Below, one piece after another: positions 12,005 through 25,000 of a stretch of DNA of 64,000 bases. Both the position numbers and the translations under genes were made by a program. The notes below the pieces were generated by a model, which saw only the letters and a program-made list of their open reading frames with translations, was not told the origin of the DNA and made no database searches. Numbering within the stretch: position 1 is the stretch's first letter; each line of letters opens with the position of its first letter. Source of the DNA: Serinus canaria (lineage: Eukaryota; Chordata; Aves; Passeriformes; Fringillidae); the NCBI RefSeq assembly GCF_022539315.1, contig NC_066315.1, positions 96,019,990 to 96,083,989 of the forward strand, given 5' to 3'.

Positions 12005-15000
12005 TATTATAACTAATGCAGATTTTTTGAACAATGATAGTGCTGATACCTAGTTGAGACTAGAAATGTGACTACTTTAAAGTTCAGGAGAAAATTACAG
12101 AAAAAACCCCACTGTGCATCTTCTTAAAACACAACTTGCCAACAATTAATCCTAGAAAATATCTACAGTGAAAAAAAAACCCAGCAAAAAACTACACTTT
12201 CAATCTTCATAATGTGTTTTTCATCATCTAGAAAGCAAAACATTGTGTTGATTCATGCACATTTGAAATTTCAAGAGTTTTGAAAAAGGAGATTTATGTG
12301 CAACACATATATTATGAGGGAATGTTCATGCAAGGAAGCTGACATTCTGCTATTTATTTCTTCTCGGTTGAGAGTGTTACTACTGAATGCATAAACAAAA
12401 TAGTGATTATCTAAAACAAACAAAACTTTACAGTAACAAAGTGATTAGAAACGACAAAAATCTTCCTTGGGGATCAAAAAAAAAAAGGAAAAAATATCAC
12501 AAGTGTTCCAAACTATAAGAGATGTTATGTATAGTTTCTCTCAACTAATGAAGCTAAAATGTTACTTGTTTGCTGAAATTATCTGGGAAGATAAATTAAT
12601 ATATATTCATATAACAAAGTTCCAAAATTCACTGCAATTAGGATTATTTTTAGCAAACAAGCTCAGATACTGTACAGGTAACCTGTTAATGTCTTTATAA
12701 CAAACTGTTAACCAGATGTTGTGAGTTTTGGCTGTTTATGAGACATAGGATGTACAGGAACAGAGGGGGAGATGGCTTGGCTTGGCCAGAAAATCTTACT
12801 AATTTTCACAGGATACAAAGAAGGAAAATTGAATGCCAAAAATATCTCAGAGCTTCCTTTGGCATTCTTTGAAATAGTTCAGAAACTAAGCATGTATTTG
12901 CATGCTTATTTAGTGCTGAATTATTTCATTATTGTTTATATACCTTTATTTTTCAATGATTCCTTACTCCACATCTGAGGAGAAGAACTCATGCCTGTGG
13001 AGTTATATCTTGCTCCAAATTAGTCTCTCATCTTCCCTCAACTCCTATTTGCTGTACTTTTAGCTTAATGGTATTGAGGTAATTGATTGGATGATATATA
13101 AAAGCCAGGATAAAATCAGGAACTAGGTTTCTCCTTTTGATCTTGGTGTGTCCATGTTTGGAAATCTCCATGTATTCAATCTGTACTTCCTATAGGCAGG
13201 AATTTGTTTTTCTTTCAAGGGTGCATGAATGGTAATAGAAATAAAAGCAGAAACATAGATGTGAGATCTAGGTCTCCAGTAAAAAGGAAATCAGAGAGAT
13301 GGAAAAGGATAGTGAATCTTTTTGTGTTTTAAGGAACTGGAACTCCTTCTGCGAGCAAATGGTAGCACAAGTTATCTGGAAAGGAGGTATTTGAGCAATG
13401 ATCTCTCAAAGTCCCAGTGGAAAGAGGAAAAGAAGCACAGTTACCTATCACAGGCAATCTCTCTTCTCAGTAAAAATGATGACTTATTTAAAAAAAAAAA
13501 GAAAAGAATAAAAGGCTTTCAACATGACACCTCTGAGGTGACACCATTAAAAAATAAATCAAATTAATTATATCATTACAAACGAGGACACTGAAATGCT
13601 AGGCAACTTGGAAATTGTGTTTAAAATAATTAGTTGAATACATTCTACTATAGAAATGAAAAAAACTACCTAGGAGGAGATACATGGTGTTCTAATGAAG
13701 AAACAAGATAATTGAGGTTAATAAATTAAAGCATTAACATAGTAGCATTCACTTCAAACAAAGCAGCTACGTATGTATCTAAATTAGTAAACTGAAATTA
13801 AATGGAGATGTTTTGTCTTTTAAAGCATGATTTAAATTTTCATAAACACTGTCATAAAACATAAGTTTGAATATACATGACACATGAAGGACCAAAAGAA
13901 ACCTGGCTTTTTAACAGTTGGAAACTGGCAGAAATAATTTTTCCAATGTGTTCTTTAAAAAGTGAAATCTGTATGCAGCTAAAGAAAACAGAGATGAGCA
14001 TAAATTTCAACATGTTCAATGTAAAGTCAGGCCAAAGAACATTTTGAGACACAAAAATCTTGAAAAACAAGAGTATCTGGTGCTAGTGGGAGCTTGCAGG
14101 GCCAAAAGATTATCAGCATGTCAAAGAAATGCTAAAAGAACATAAGACTATAAGAGAAAAAATAAAACAAGCAATTAAATTAATTCTTTGCATCAATCTA
14201 CCAAGGAGCTTGAGTGACATCTAAACCACTGTTTTGGTTTTGGTTGGGTTTTCCCTGGCATCAAATAAGTGGCTCTCTCAGTGAAAGCATTAGTAAAAGA
14301 GGCTTTGGAAAATAATCAATAAAATGAATAAAAAAAGATTACTACAACTCAACAGCAGTTATACAAGAGCTGAACAACTCAAATGCAAATTCAAAGAGTA
14401 AGTGAAGTGAATGAATTAGCCTTTAAACTGGCCCTATTACTAGTGCAATAAGTAGGAATTCTGACCAAAAAAATGCTTTCTCCAAGAGACTGGATATGGA
14501 CTGTGGAAATTAAGAGCAGTAAGCCTGGCTGCAATACCACTCAAATTAGTCAAAAACAAAAGAAAAACCATATTGAATAGGAAAGGAATAAGTATTGTAA
14601 AATTGTGAAATGTCAACGTGGCTTTTGGAACCAGAGTTACCGCTTCTCAGAAAAGACACGGAGCAGCAGAAATGCATGGAGAAGGGAAAGAATAGATACC
14701 AAAAATGTATAACAGATTCTGTAATGGGATTGACTAAAACAATGGAAATGCCTCAATCTGGAAAAGGCATGTCTGAGGAGATTGTGCAAGCACATATAAT
14801 CATGACTGCCATGGCAAAGATGGACAGGGAATAAGTGCTCACAACTTCATGATGCAAAAAATTAGCATGAGGGGAAACTTTTGCAGTAAATAAAATAATA
14901 AAGGATATCCTTCATATCCTTAAAAATAGTTTCATGGAACTTACTGCTCTAGCAATAAGTACCACATGTAAATGCAGACAAACTCAGAAGGGAAATGATT

Positions 15001-18000
15001 ACAAGGGAATAGCACTTATGACCCTACTAATTAATTCCTTAGGTCAGGAAACACTGAATATTACAGCCTAAGGAAAGAAGTATCACTCTGAATTTGCTCC
15101 AGTGCTTTACTGCTGATAATATAGCAGTCCTCTACTAATTTCACTGGACACTTGAGTTGGGGAAACAGTATGGCCATTACAGAAAGCACATTGCAGAACA
15201 GCTTCCCCACCATCCCCATCCCCAGTATCCATTTCCTTTGCCATTTCTTGTCTTTATTTACCCATTTCTAATACATTTATACATTAATTTTAAATATCTT
15301 CATTGACTCTTAAAGGATTTTGAGTTTTGAATCTAACTGCACTCTTTTATGAAATTTTGAGCAGAAAATCTGAGAAAAAATAAACCATTGAAGCTGCTTC
15401 TATTAATCTTGCACTCTAACATCCACACTGAAATCTTCCACCCACATTTTCCTACGTGCAACTGTTGGATCTCATGAATAAAAGAGATCAGTTAGCCTTC
15501 ACAAGTGTCACGCTAGAAACCAGAGGTAATACTAAGGGCTCCTGAATCCAGAAATACAGCCAGAAAGGATAAATCCTGAATGAGGACTCAGTCTCACTAC
15601 GTGGAAGAGAAACTTCAGCTTCATTTCAAGTCCTGAGTGTGATTCACTCACTGTCCCTTTTGAAGCCTCCATGAGGTGAAAGACAGCTAGACAGAGAAGC
15701 ATTTCTACAAAGCATTCCTAGCATTTCATTGGAAGCTCCTTCCTTTCCTCATGGAATATATGAAGAAAGAAGTCACGATTTGATTCCTTTGGCTGGTCAA
15801 TAATGCTCCTTTTATGTAGCCTGAGTATAGACATTTGTGGATTAATATGGTGTCTCTGAGGAAAATTATGTTGAATCCTTAAAGCATCTATGCTGGCAAG
15901 AAGTAAATCTTCTATAAGCAAACTATCTGAAAAAAATCACATCAGGACTGTTTGGGGTTGTTTTGTTTGGTTTTTTTTTTTTTTTTTTTTTTTGAGAATG
16001 TGATCAGATTTTAAAATATTGTGATTCCTAGAGATTATACCTGAAAAAATGTTCTATTCTACTCTCTCATCAGGTGCCCAAAATATGTAATACTTAGTGT
16101 CACAAAAAATGGATGCTCTGACCTTCTTATAGAAAAGAAATTTACTTTCAGGAGGGCATGCTGACTTGCTTTTGCTCCACAGTTCTAGTATGGCCACCTT
16201 GGAATGGGTGTAAAGCATATAAGTCTTAAGAAAGCAAATAGTTACTTCAGAGGTTAAAATCTTACATATTCAAATGAAATGCCCTAATAAACATTAAGAC
16301 TGAGAAAAAAAATAGCTTTGGGATTCAAGCCTCAAATCTGTAAACACTGTGATGAAATTGTGCTTTCTTTTCTCTCTCATTAGTTTCAAATGGAGAGAAT
16401 CATTGATGGTTTCATACATTTTTCTATTTTTGAATTTATTTTAACCAAACACAAGAGAAAACAGATCCAGCTCTCTGCAGGGAGTATAAATATTTCTGTT
16501 CCTGATATTATTCTAAGGCTGTGTTTTCAGGTTAAGATGCCCTTGGCAACAAAACTAGTTTTAGGTGCCCCTGGCTCCAACCATTTATTTGTGACCTCTA
16601 CCTCAGTGCACAGCTGGTGCCAGAATACAGGAATATTTGTTTGTGGAACCAGATTTAAAGCCTTATAATAAATCATTTTGGCTGGCAAGAGAAAGTGGAG
16701 GGCTACTGTACTTATTTCTTATTTATGTATTGCTAGAGCAGGATTAGCTCTCTCAGCCGTCTCTCAGGTGGCACAACTAAATGGCTGTTCCACTGCTTCC
16801 TGAGGAGGAAAACACAGGGAAGGAACAAAATCAGGAGGCTTTCTGACCAGAATCAACAAGGCACTGACCCATTTCTATCATCAATCCACAGCCACAGGTT
16901 CTTGCACACCCATTTTAGTAGTAATTTATCAGTTCCCTCCCAGTCATCTCCCTTCCTTTTGCATAGAATTGAAGGCTATTTTATAGTGGCAAAGAATACA
17001 GAGGTCTTACTAATAATATTCTGCTGTTTTAGAATTCAAAAAGATGTACAGGGATGACCATCTAAAAGAAAATAGTTACTACTGCTAAAATGAACTATTA
17101 ACTTCTTTTTCTGAAGAAATGTGAGAAAATAGCTCAGAGTGTATTTGCATAACACTAAGCACCAAAACAAAAAGCTCAAAAGCAAGACACTATAAAGAAA
17201 TTGTTCTATTAGAAATCTGTAGAAAATGAAGAAAGGACGTGATTCAGATGCACAAGCAGGAACTCTGTAAAATTCATAAATACCTCTTCCACTGTGAGCA
17301 GTCTGGACTCTGATTTTGTGACTAGTATATAATTGAAGAAAACGGGGATAGTGTTATGACATGATTTTAATGATCATAGAAGTAGAAATAGGACAGAGAG
17401 AAACTGAAATTCTCAAGGGTATTCCAGATTATATGTAAAAATTATCTATTCTTTTGCAGTATTTTTTCTGTGCACTCTCTGCCATGAGAAACTCTTACAG
17501 GAACACTGTGTGGATAAAGGAGAAGAAAAAATAATTGGAACTCTTTCTGTTTCTCATTCCCAAAGGCATTTAAAGTAAACTATTAAGAATTCAATGGCTA
17601 AAATATCTCAGATTAGTAAACCAGGATTGTGAGAGGCGACTTCTGAATTTTTAAGACAGACAAATCTGGGAAAATCATTCTTGAACTAAGTCAATTAATG
17701 CAACCCAAAGACAAGTCTCTCATTCTTTTTGGCATTGAGAGTGCTTAGCATGAATTAAGACTTCAAGTAATTACCTAGCTAGTCCCTGAGCTACGCATGA
17801 GCTCAAAAAAGAAATGTTAGATCCTTTGCTTTCTCCTGAAGTTGCTTTCTATTACAAACTCAAATAGCATAAGCCTTTCTTTTTGTCATGTGTTGACCAT
17901 AAATAATACTTGTTAAAAAATCTGATTTGGAGACTTCAAAAATGCTGCAAAATGGAAAACAGAACATTTAAAGTCAGTCTGGCCACACTCACTAAATGGC

Positions 18001-18831
18001 AGTTTGACAAATCTCCCCATGTGGTTCCCTGAAACAATTCAACACAGAAGTATCCCATGACAGCAAAGCAGAGAGAAATACAATTGGACTACTTTGTCTA
18101 GCTATTTTTGAGTAGGGATGGGTAGCATCAACAGATTTCATGTTAATGATCAACTGAAAATCAGTCAGCTATTTTGGAAGAGTCTTCTAGAGCTGTTTCC
18201 TACCATTTTAGGGTACAAGCAAAAAGCATCTATTCACAGACCAGCCTTCCCACGAGACAGTAACAAGGTGGGATGACAAGGTGCACAGTAGAAAACACCC
18301 TGGCAGTTTTCTGTTTTGATGAAGTTCCCTGCTATGACTCAGAGCAGCGTGAGGCTATTACTCACATCCCACTCCTGTGAGGAACAAACAGGGGAGACAA
18401 ACCTCAGCTGCACTTGCAGATCTGTTATGGTCCCAGCCATGCTGCTTTGCTCTGACAGTCCCACCTTCCCAGGAAAACACCAGAACAGAGCAGCAAGGCC
18501 ACTCAGAAGGAAGATACATTGCTGTATCTGCACTGAGAAAATCTATGACTGAGAGGTCTCTTGCTGTAGGATGGGGATTCTTAGGCCAAGCCAGGTATAG
18601 CTGTCATCTTAAATCTGGCGACTCCTATATGGCAGCTAAAATATGTTTGGGGAAAAAAAATAAAATCCCAATAGAAGAACTACAGCAAATGATTGGGAAT
18701 TCTTCAGCACAAGGGTGCACTCACTCATGAATATCTGAGAATCCGAAATTCAGAGCAGGAGATTCTATACATAATAACACATTACAATATTGCCTTACAA
18801 CTTGAAATGCATGTGTCTGGAGCTGGGTGTA
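12005..18831. other. AT-rich single-copy DNA, no gene seen
   Basis: No supported gene. Open frames are at most 117 codons. The longest (18377-18730, plus) begins at GTG and overlaps similar-sized frames on both strands, which argues against coding. The block at about 18240-18600 is somewhat GC-richer than its surroundings. A homopolymer T run at 15971-15993 is listed separately. No RNA gene was seen. Confidence 0.6.
15971..15993. repeat. T23 homopolymer
   Basis: Twenty-three consecutive T. The reverse complement would be a poly(A) tail, but no polyadenylation signal and no recognisable gene body sit beside it. A processed pseudogene is therefore not supported. Confidence 0.95.
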
Positions 18832-19239
18832 CAAAATCCTAAACTCCAAGGAAGACAAGCTTGCAGCTAATGGTATGGAACTGAAGTTTACCAATAGATA
18901 ACCAGGTGCTTCTCCTTAAACTATGGACATGTGACTACATCTACTTACATCAGACCTTTTTCATACATTAAAAAAAAAATCAGATAGTTAATAAATTTCA
19001 CTGTGACCCACTACTGCTCAGGACATAGGAACCCCAAAATCCTAAACTCCTAGGAAGACAAGCTTGAAGCTAATGGTATGGCACTGAATTTTACCAATAG
19101 AAAACCAGGTGCTTCTCCTTAAACTCTGGATGTGTGACTACATCTACTTACATCAGACCTTTTTCATACATAAAAAAAAAAAATCAGATAGTTAATGAAC
19201 TTTACTACGACCCAGTACTGCTCAGGACACAGGAACCCC
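18832..19239. repeat. Two-copy tandem duplication, about 203-bp unit
   Basis: Copy 1 (18832-19034) and copy 2 (19035-about 19239) both start CAAAATCCTAAACTCC and end near AGGAACCCC. They align end to end, with roughly 16 substitutions by eye (about 92% identity). Both carry an A-rich run followed by TCAGATAGTTAAT. The divergence shows the duplication is old. No third copy flanks it and no open frame crosses it. Confidence 0.93.
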
Positions 19240-21600
19240 TGAAGAAAGCTATTCAGTGGACACATAAGAGAAGAACTAGTGGCCTTTTTATGAAGTATGG
19301 GATAATGTAATGTGTCTCAGACCCAGTGAGACATCACTCAGTTTTATCAACTACAGAAGAAATCCCACTGATCATCTCCATCTAACATTATTTTTCACTT
19401 CATCTATCAGCAAGAGAGGAATGTTCTGTAAGCACCATACATTTTTTATTTCATAAGCACTCCCTGACTAAGAAAGTGATATAAGCAGAATTTTCTTGTG
19501 GGATATGAAGTTCTCTCCTTATTCTGTTAGTGAACTTTGGCGACATGCTGGCAATGTTAAAATGTCCCCTATGATATTCAGGACCCTCTCCAAATTGGTT
19601 TGTTATTTATGTCATTAAGAAAATTTATCTTTCAGCTTATCTGGCCCAGTGAGAGCACTGTACACTAATAGAATTTGTCTTTTTTTCATTTAGTTCTACT
19701 GACAGGTAAGTAATTTGTGGCTCTTGCCTCCAAAGAAAAGGAAGACAAATACTCTGGGTTTTCACATGTGTTCTCTTTTTTTTACAGTCAAATTTAGAAT
19801 AAAAGTAGCAAGCTTGTTACAGGCAGACCTGCTCTGCAGCTGCTGGTAAAATTGATACAGCCACTTTAAGCATAGCTCAGGCACATAGCTCAAAAGATGA
19901 GATGAAAGATGGGAACTTAGAAACAACAACAGCCATTCCATCTACAGAACCAATTTTCATCCACACAACTAAATGCTTGCACATTTTAAAACCAAATTAA
20001 ACACTGGAAGACAGATATGTTGGGATTGCATTGGAAAGACAAAACCACACATTTTAATGTAACAGACCAGTGAGTTTTCTTTGCTTTTTATTTTATGGCC
20101 TTTATTTTGTCTCTGAATGTTACAAGATAACAAAGACTGATTAGCTGGGCAGCCATTAACTCCTTTAGAAGTGATGGGATTTATAACAGCAGCAAAGCTG
20201 CCAGTTTTCTCTTCTGTCTCCTGGGTAATTAGAGAATAACTGTCTTCCAGATGTGCTGGCAGTACACACTACATCAGTCTCTCTGTCTTAAATTCTTTTC
20301 CTCAATTCAGTAATTTTTATGCTAAAAAGGAAGAATTATATTGTTTAGAAATGATAAAAATACAGTCCGAATTTGGACTCTTCACTGAAAAGTAATCTAT
20401 GGACACAGTTTTCTATGATATGGAAAAGTTGGGCTCTTGTTGTCTTTGTACTGTGCATCAAAACTATGCAAATAAAACACTCTAGAAGCCAAAACAGTAG
20501 GCCAGACCAAATGTGTTCTGGGAAATTTCCAAGTTGGCTAGAGCTGATATTCATCTGATACTTCAGTGCCACCCTACTTCAGCTCAGTGGTTGAATGTCT
20601 TCTGAGGTACAAATTTCAACACGGAAACGTAGAGAGAGAAAGATAGATCCATTTAGTGACAAATCCCCTCCTCCCTTTGTTTTCAAGTGGTTTTCCAGCT
20701 CTTGGATATTGCCATATTTTTGCTGAGTGTTCACATTCCTAGCCCTGGGGGCAAACAGCTGAACACTTAATTACATGAAGTGTCACCACCCTCTTCAAAA
20801 AAGCTATCTGTTTGAAGAACTATGCTGTCTCCCTGAATATGGGCAATTTCACAAGATCATAAACCATTCTAATGCTAGGTAACTAGAATTTAGCTTTCAT
20901 ACAAACCTATTTAAATAAAGTTTTGTTAAATATATATTTTGTTAGATATGCACTGTTCCTCAATACACACTTTCCAAATGACCTAAAGGTTTTTTTGTGC
21001 TGTCCCACTCCAAAGTGCTGGTCTCAGCTCTGTGTTACTGCAATTTTAAAATTTTATCAAATCCTTACAGTATAAAATATGTAAAAAACTATTTCTTGAT
21101 AAAATCTGTGGTTTGCTCTCACAGTCCCTCAGATGCTATAAGTTGACGGCAAAACGTACAGCTCCAAAGTTTTTCAGTCATCACCATGGCTTAGGAACCG
21201 AGGTCTGTGAGGAAGTTCCCATTCAGGTTCATGCCAGAATGTGCATTCACACCACATCAGAAATTTCACAGCAATTAAAAAAGACTACATCATAAACCTT
21301 TGTTAAGAGCTACCAAATCATATTTGCTTTCTTCAATTCTTTCAAAGTAAGTTTGCACATTTAATTTTTTTTTTTTGTATACATGATCCTTCATATTTGT
21401 TTAAAATACCTCTTCAGTCTAAAAAAAAAATTATCAAATTCTAATCATACATTACAAGGTATTTGCAGTAGCACCTTGCATTGCAAGTCTAATATGCATG
21501 TTTTCTACTTCATTTAGGTCACCAGAGAACTTCTTTGGGAGTTTGTATCTATAACAATTCCAACCACTTTTATTTCATTATATAGTCCATGAAACACTGT
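19240..21600. other. AT-rich single-copy DNA, no gene seen
   Basis: No supported gene; frames are 78 codons or shorter. It contains a possible 12-nt microexon at 19694-19705, listed separately. Otherwise unremarkable sequence. Confidence 0.6.
19694..19705 (+). other. Possible 12-nt microexon (speculative)
   Basis: Twelve bases lie between an acceptor-like TTGTCTTTTTTTCATTTAG (AG at 19692-19693) and a near-consensus donor GTAAGTAAT (GT at 19706-19707). Twelve nucleotides would keep the reading frame, and vertebrate microexons of this size exist. Without flanking exons this may be coincidence. Confidence 0.1.
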
Positions 21601-21626
21601 TTAATATTTAATAATTTAATAATTTA
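21601..21626. repeat. AT-only stretch before the CR1 insertion
   Basis: A run made only of A and T (TTAATATTTAATAATTTAAT and onward) with a near-perfect ATTTAATA periodicity. It ends about 25 bp before the 5' edge of the CR1 fragment. Confidence 0.7.
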
Positions 21627-21651
21627 GTTCCCTGAATTATTTTGCCTTCAT

Positions 21652-21885
21652 TTGCAGTTTGAATTCTGTATTCAGTTTTGGGCCCCCTCCTGCAAGAAAG
21701 ACCTTGAGGTGCTGGAGTGTATCCAGAGGGCAGTGGGGCTGGGAAGGGTCTGGAGCACAAGTCTTGTGCAGAACAACAGGGGAAGTTTGGGTTATTTTCC
21801 CTGGAGAAAAGGAGGATCAGGGGACACCTCATTGCTCTACAACTACCTGAAAGCTAGGTGGGGATCAGTCTCTCTTCCCAAGTAA
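21652..21885 (+). pseudogene. CR1 ORF2 C-terminal remnant (reverse transcriptase tail)
   Basis: The translation begins with FEFCIQFWAPSCKKDLEVLE, matching the conserved C-terminal region of CR1 ORF2, where the common form has the pattern LEYC-QFWAP-YKKD-E-LE. Farther on, YNYLK is also conserved. After that the frame is lost and the alignment to the family continues in other frames. The catalytic endonuclease and reverse-transcriptase domains are absent. It is a fossil, not a functional gene. Confidence 0.8.
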
Positions 21886-22092
21886 TAGCAACAGGAGAAG
21901 AGGAGATGGCCCCAGGTTGTGTCAGGCAAGGTTTAAATAGCATATTAGGAAAAAGCTCTTCACCCAAAGGGTTGTGAAGCACTGGAACCAGCTGCCCAGA
22001 GAAGCAGCTGAGTCATCATCCCTGAAGGTATTTAAAAGACAATTGGATGTGGTGCTCAGGGACTTGGCATTTTATGATTGTGGGATTCTGTA
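21652..22092 (+). mobile_element. CR1 non-LTR retrotransposon, 5'-truncated 3' end
   Basis: The sequence follows the CR1 consensus: a TTCAGTTTTGGGCCCCCTC block, AGGTGCTGGAGTGTATCCAGAG, GGTCTGGAGCACAAGTCTTGTG, CCCTGGAGAAAAGGAGGATCAG, ACAACTACCTGAAAGCTAGG, GGGTTGTGAAGCACTGGAACCAGCTGCCCAGAGAAG and a final ATGATTGTGGGATTCTG. The last part is shorter than consensus, so an internal deletion removed most of the segment just before the 3' terminus. CR1 copies are usually 5'-truncated because reverse transcription starts at the 3' end and stops early. Cannot move on its own. Confidence 0.93.
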
Positions 22093-25000
22093 AGTTTTCC
22101 TCACTTATGAGACACAATCAAAAGCATTAGACAGTATCAAAGGATTATGAAAGTCTAAAAAGATATCAGCTACTTCTTGTACAACAACAGCACCCACCAA
22201 TACAAGAACTGTATCTCTCTATCACTGAAACCACACAATTTTGATAGAGGACTAGAGATAACATGATAACAAATAGACATTAGTAACAAGCAGTTATGAA
22301 TGAACTTTGTCTCCATCTGTGAGAAATCTCTTAATGCCCCCATTATATTTGTAGACTGAATGACCCTGGATTAACTGTAGAATCTTAATGGCACAGTAAT
22401 AATAAATGTAACTTATTATTCCCTATCAGGAAGCAACATCTCACAGGCTTCTTAAGAAGAAAACAGAAACTGTATTAAAAGATACAAAATAGCAACACAA
22501 GACAGGACAAACCTTGAAAGCATAATGTCTAATGGCAGCAATGCAAATTATAACAGATTAGTTACCGAGAAGTGCAAAGAAAGGTTATTTAAGGTATAAT
22601 TAAACCATGTACAGAACTGTGTAACAAACTAGTGCAGCTGCTCGTGATTGACAGCCTAAACAGAAATGTCTTTAGACTGCATAAAGCTAAAAAACCCCAT
22701 CTATATACACAGGAAACTTCAGAACAGTTATAGAGAACTGAACATTCTAATATCCTGAAATGATACACAGGTACAGTAAGTTTTAACCAATTATTATTAT
22801 ATATATCTGCATATATCTGCTTGTTTGTGTCTGGTACTCCAACTTTGGTTGTAACTTGGATGCAATACACTAAGTTATACCCAAATATGTTTCATAAAAT
22901 ATATGCAAAATCAAATCAGAATATAATTCATAAATATTTATAATGGTGAAGGGAGAGAATGCTTCTTCTGAAAATATGCTAATGATCTGCAGTATCATGC
23001 AACTACAGCAGCAAACATAGCTGGATTTCTCTCCGAAAGTATAACTTATTTATATATTAAAATGAATTAACTGAGCATTTCTTCCATATCAGCAGTTCTC
23101 TTGTTGCATTTCTGGCAATTCCAATTTCATTTTGAGGCACGTTTTATTTTACTCATACCTTATTAATCCTGACAGAGTAGCTAGTGAAAACAGTACACCA
23201 AATCAACCTAAAGTCTGATAGCAAGACCACCTTAGCTTCAAAAAGATAAAAGCAGAGCCAATGAAACAATGTTTGTCTCATAACCTCAGCTCTCCATAAT
23301 CAAAGTGTAGCATATTAGAATGAAGAAGAAAAAAGTATGTTCAGATGAATATCACTATTATGCATATTTTTCAACTATTATTTAGAGAAAGTTCTGGGCT
23401 GTGAGGTATCATTCAAATGTGATTCAATTTTCAAAGACTACTATACCATGAGTTATAATAAAAATAGAATTGTTTATGCAACAGAGCTTTAACACTCCAG
23501 ATAAAACAGAGTTATTTTATTTATTATAAAGTATTGGAAAGAATATTTGCACAGCAATAAAAGGATACTCAGCTCAAAGCACCCAAGGGTCTCCCACCTC
23601 TACAGACTGAATGGTGGAAGAAATAAGCATATGATTATTTTTTCACAAATGCCAGTTAAGATCAACAGTTTTTAGAATTCACTTATATTGTTGAAACTAC
23701 GTAAACTTTAGAAAAAAAGCACACATAGAAATTCATTCTTGTTAATCTGCTAAAAATATTCAAATTATACTATACTTTTTCTCCCATGATTTTCCTGAAG
23801 CCTGTCATACATTTCTGAGCAGTTCTTGAATTTCTTTCTTTTCTCCTAAAATACCATATCCACAGGACTGTCACTTACTAAGATAAAATTATCTAACAAA
23901 TTGATGCATGTCAATTATAAGTATTGCAATATTAGGTCTTCCATATGTGTTTAGATTCCGGCTTTTTTAATACTTGCATTCATAGCAATAGTTATCCCAA
24001 TTAAAAAAGGCTACATAGAATATTTGTGCTACTAGAAATTTTCCAAACTCAAGAAAGGAAATAAATAGAGAACGAAAACCATCCAAATAAATACCACATG
24101 GTCTTTTCAGATTCAAAATCTGATAGAAACATTGCTTTGAAAATACAGAAGATAAATTACTGCTCCTCAAATCGAAACTGACTTTTTAAATTCTGTCAGA
24201 AAAGTGATTCTATCATGAGTAAATGCCAATTAACTATTTTCACAAATGAAATTATTTCTAGAATAGCAGCACCCCATGACAGAAATCCATAATTCTATCT
24301 GGTTAACAAAGTGGGCATCTGTAGAACACCATGCAGAGGAAAACCATTTTCTTCTTCGTCTTCTACAAACTTCAGTTTCTCTACCTATGACTTCTCTGCA
24401 CTTTCGGCAGAAATGCTCCCAGTAGCAAATGTACACCTAAAAATATGAAGCCAGAAGAGTTTCTCATATTATTAGCCTTGGACACATCTCCTCAAACTCA
24501 GTAATCTGTGACGGTTTCTTTGTTTTAATGGAACAAGTTTTTCCTTTAACAATCTTTTCCAAAAGGCCGAATTGAAAATGTTGAAAAAAGTCATTCAAAA
24601 TAAGGGCTAAATGCTAGACTGACCAATATTACAAAAAGATGTGAAAAAATACTATAAGCCACAAATATTTAAAACCAATTTTTGTAATGAGAAATGTCAG
24701 AAAATCTATGAAGTACTAAAGTAAACTAAGAACTAATAAAAAATTGTGTCTATATAATAAAACACTCTGATACTTCTTTGCAGGTGCAACATTTATTAAT
24801 TATTTAATAACTAATAACCTAAATTATTGATTCCCACACTTTATTTCTTTTTCAGTGTCCTCTTTCCAGCAACTTAGACCCTTTTAAAGTATTCTATCAG
24901 TGACTGCAAGAAAGGCTTCGCTTGAGAAAAAAATCTCATATTTTACCCCAGTTTTTGGTTCTGCTAAAAAGGTTGGTTAAATGGTGTTGCTTCACTCAGT

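Noticed and set aside
15971..16100. Processed pseudogene on the minus strand next to the T23 run
   Set aside because: No polyadenylation signal, no coding similarity and no target-site duplication were seen.
18377..18730. 117-codon open frame on the plus strand
   Set aside because: It starts at GTG, overlaps comparable frames in another phase and on the other strand, and matches no family known to me.
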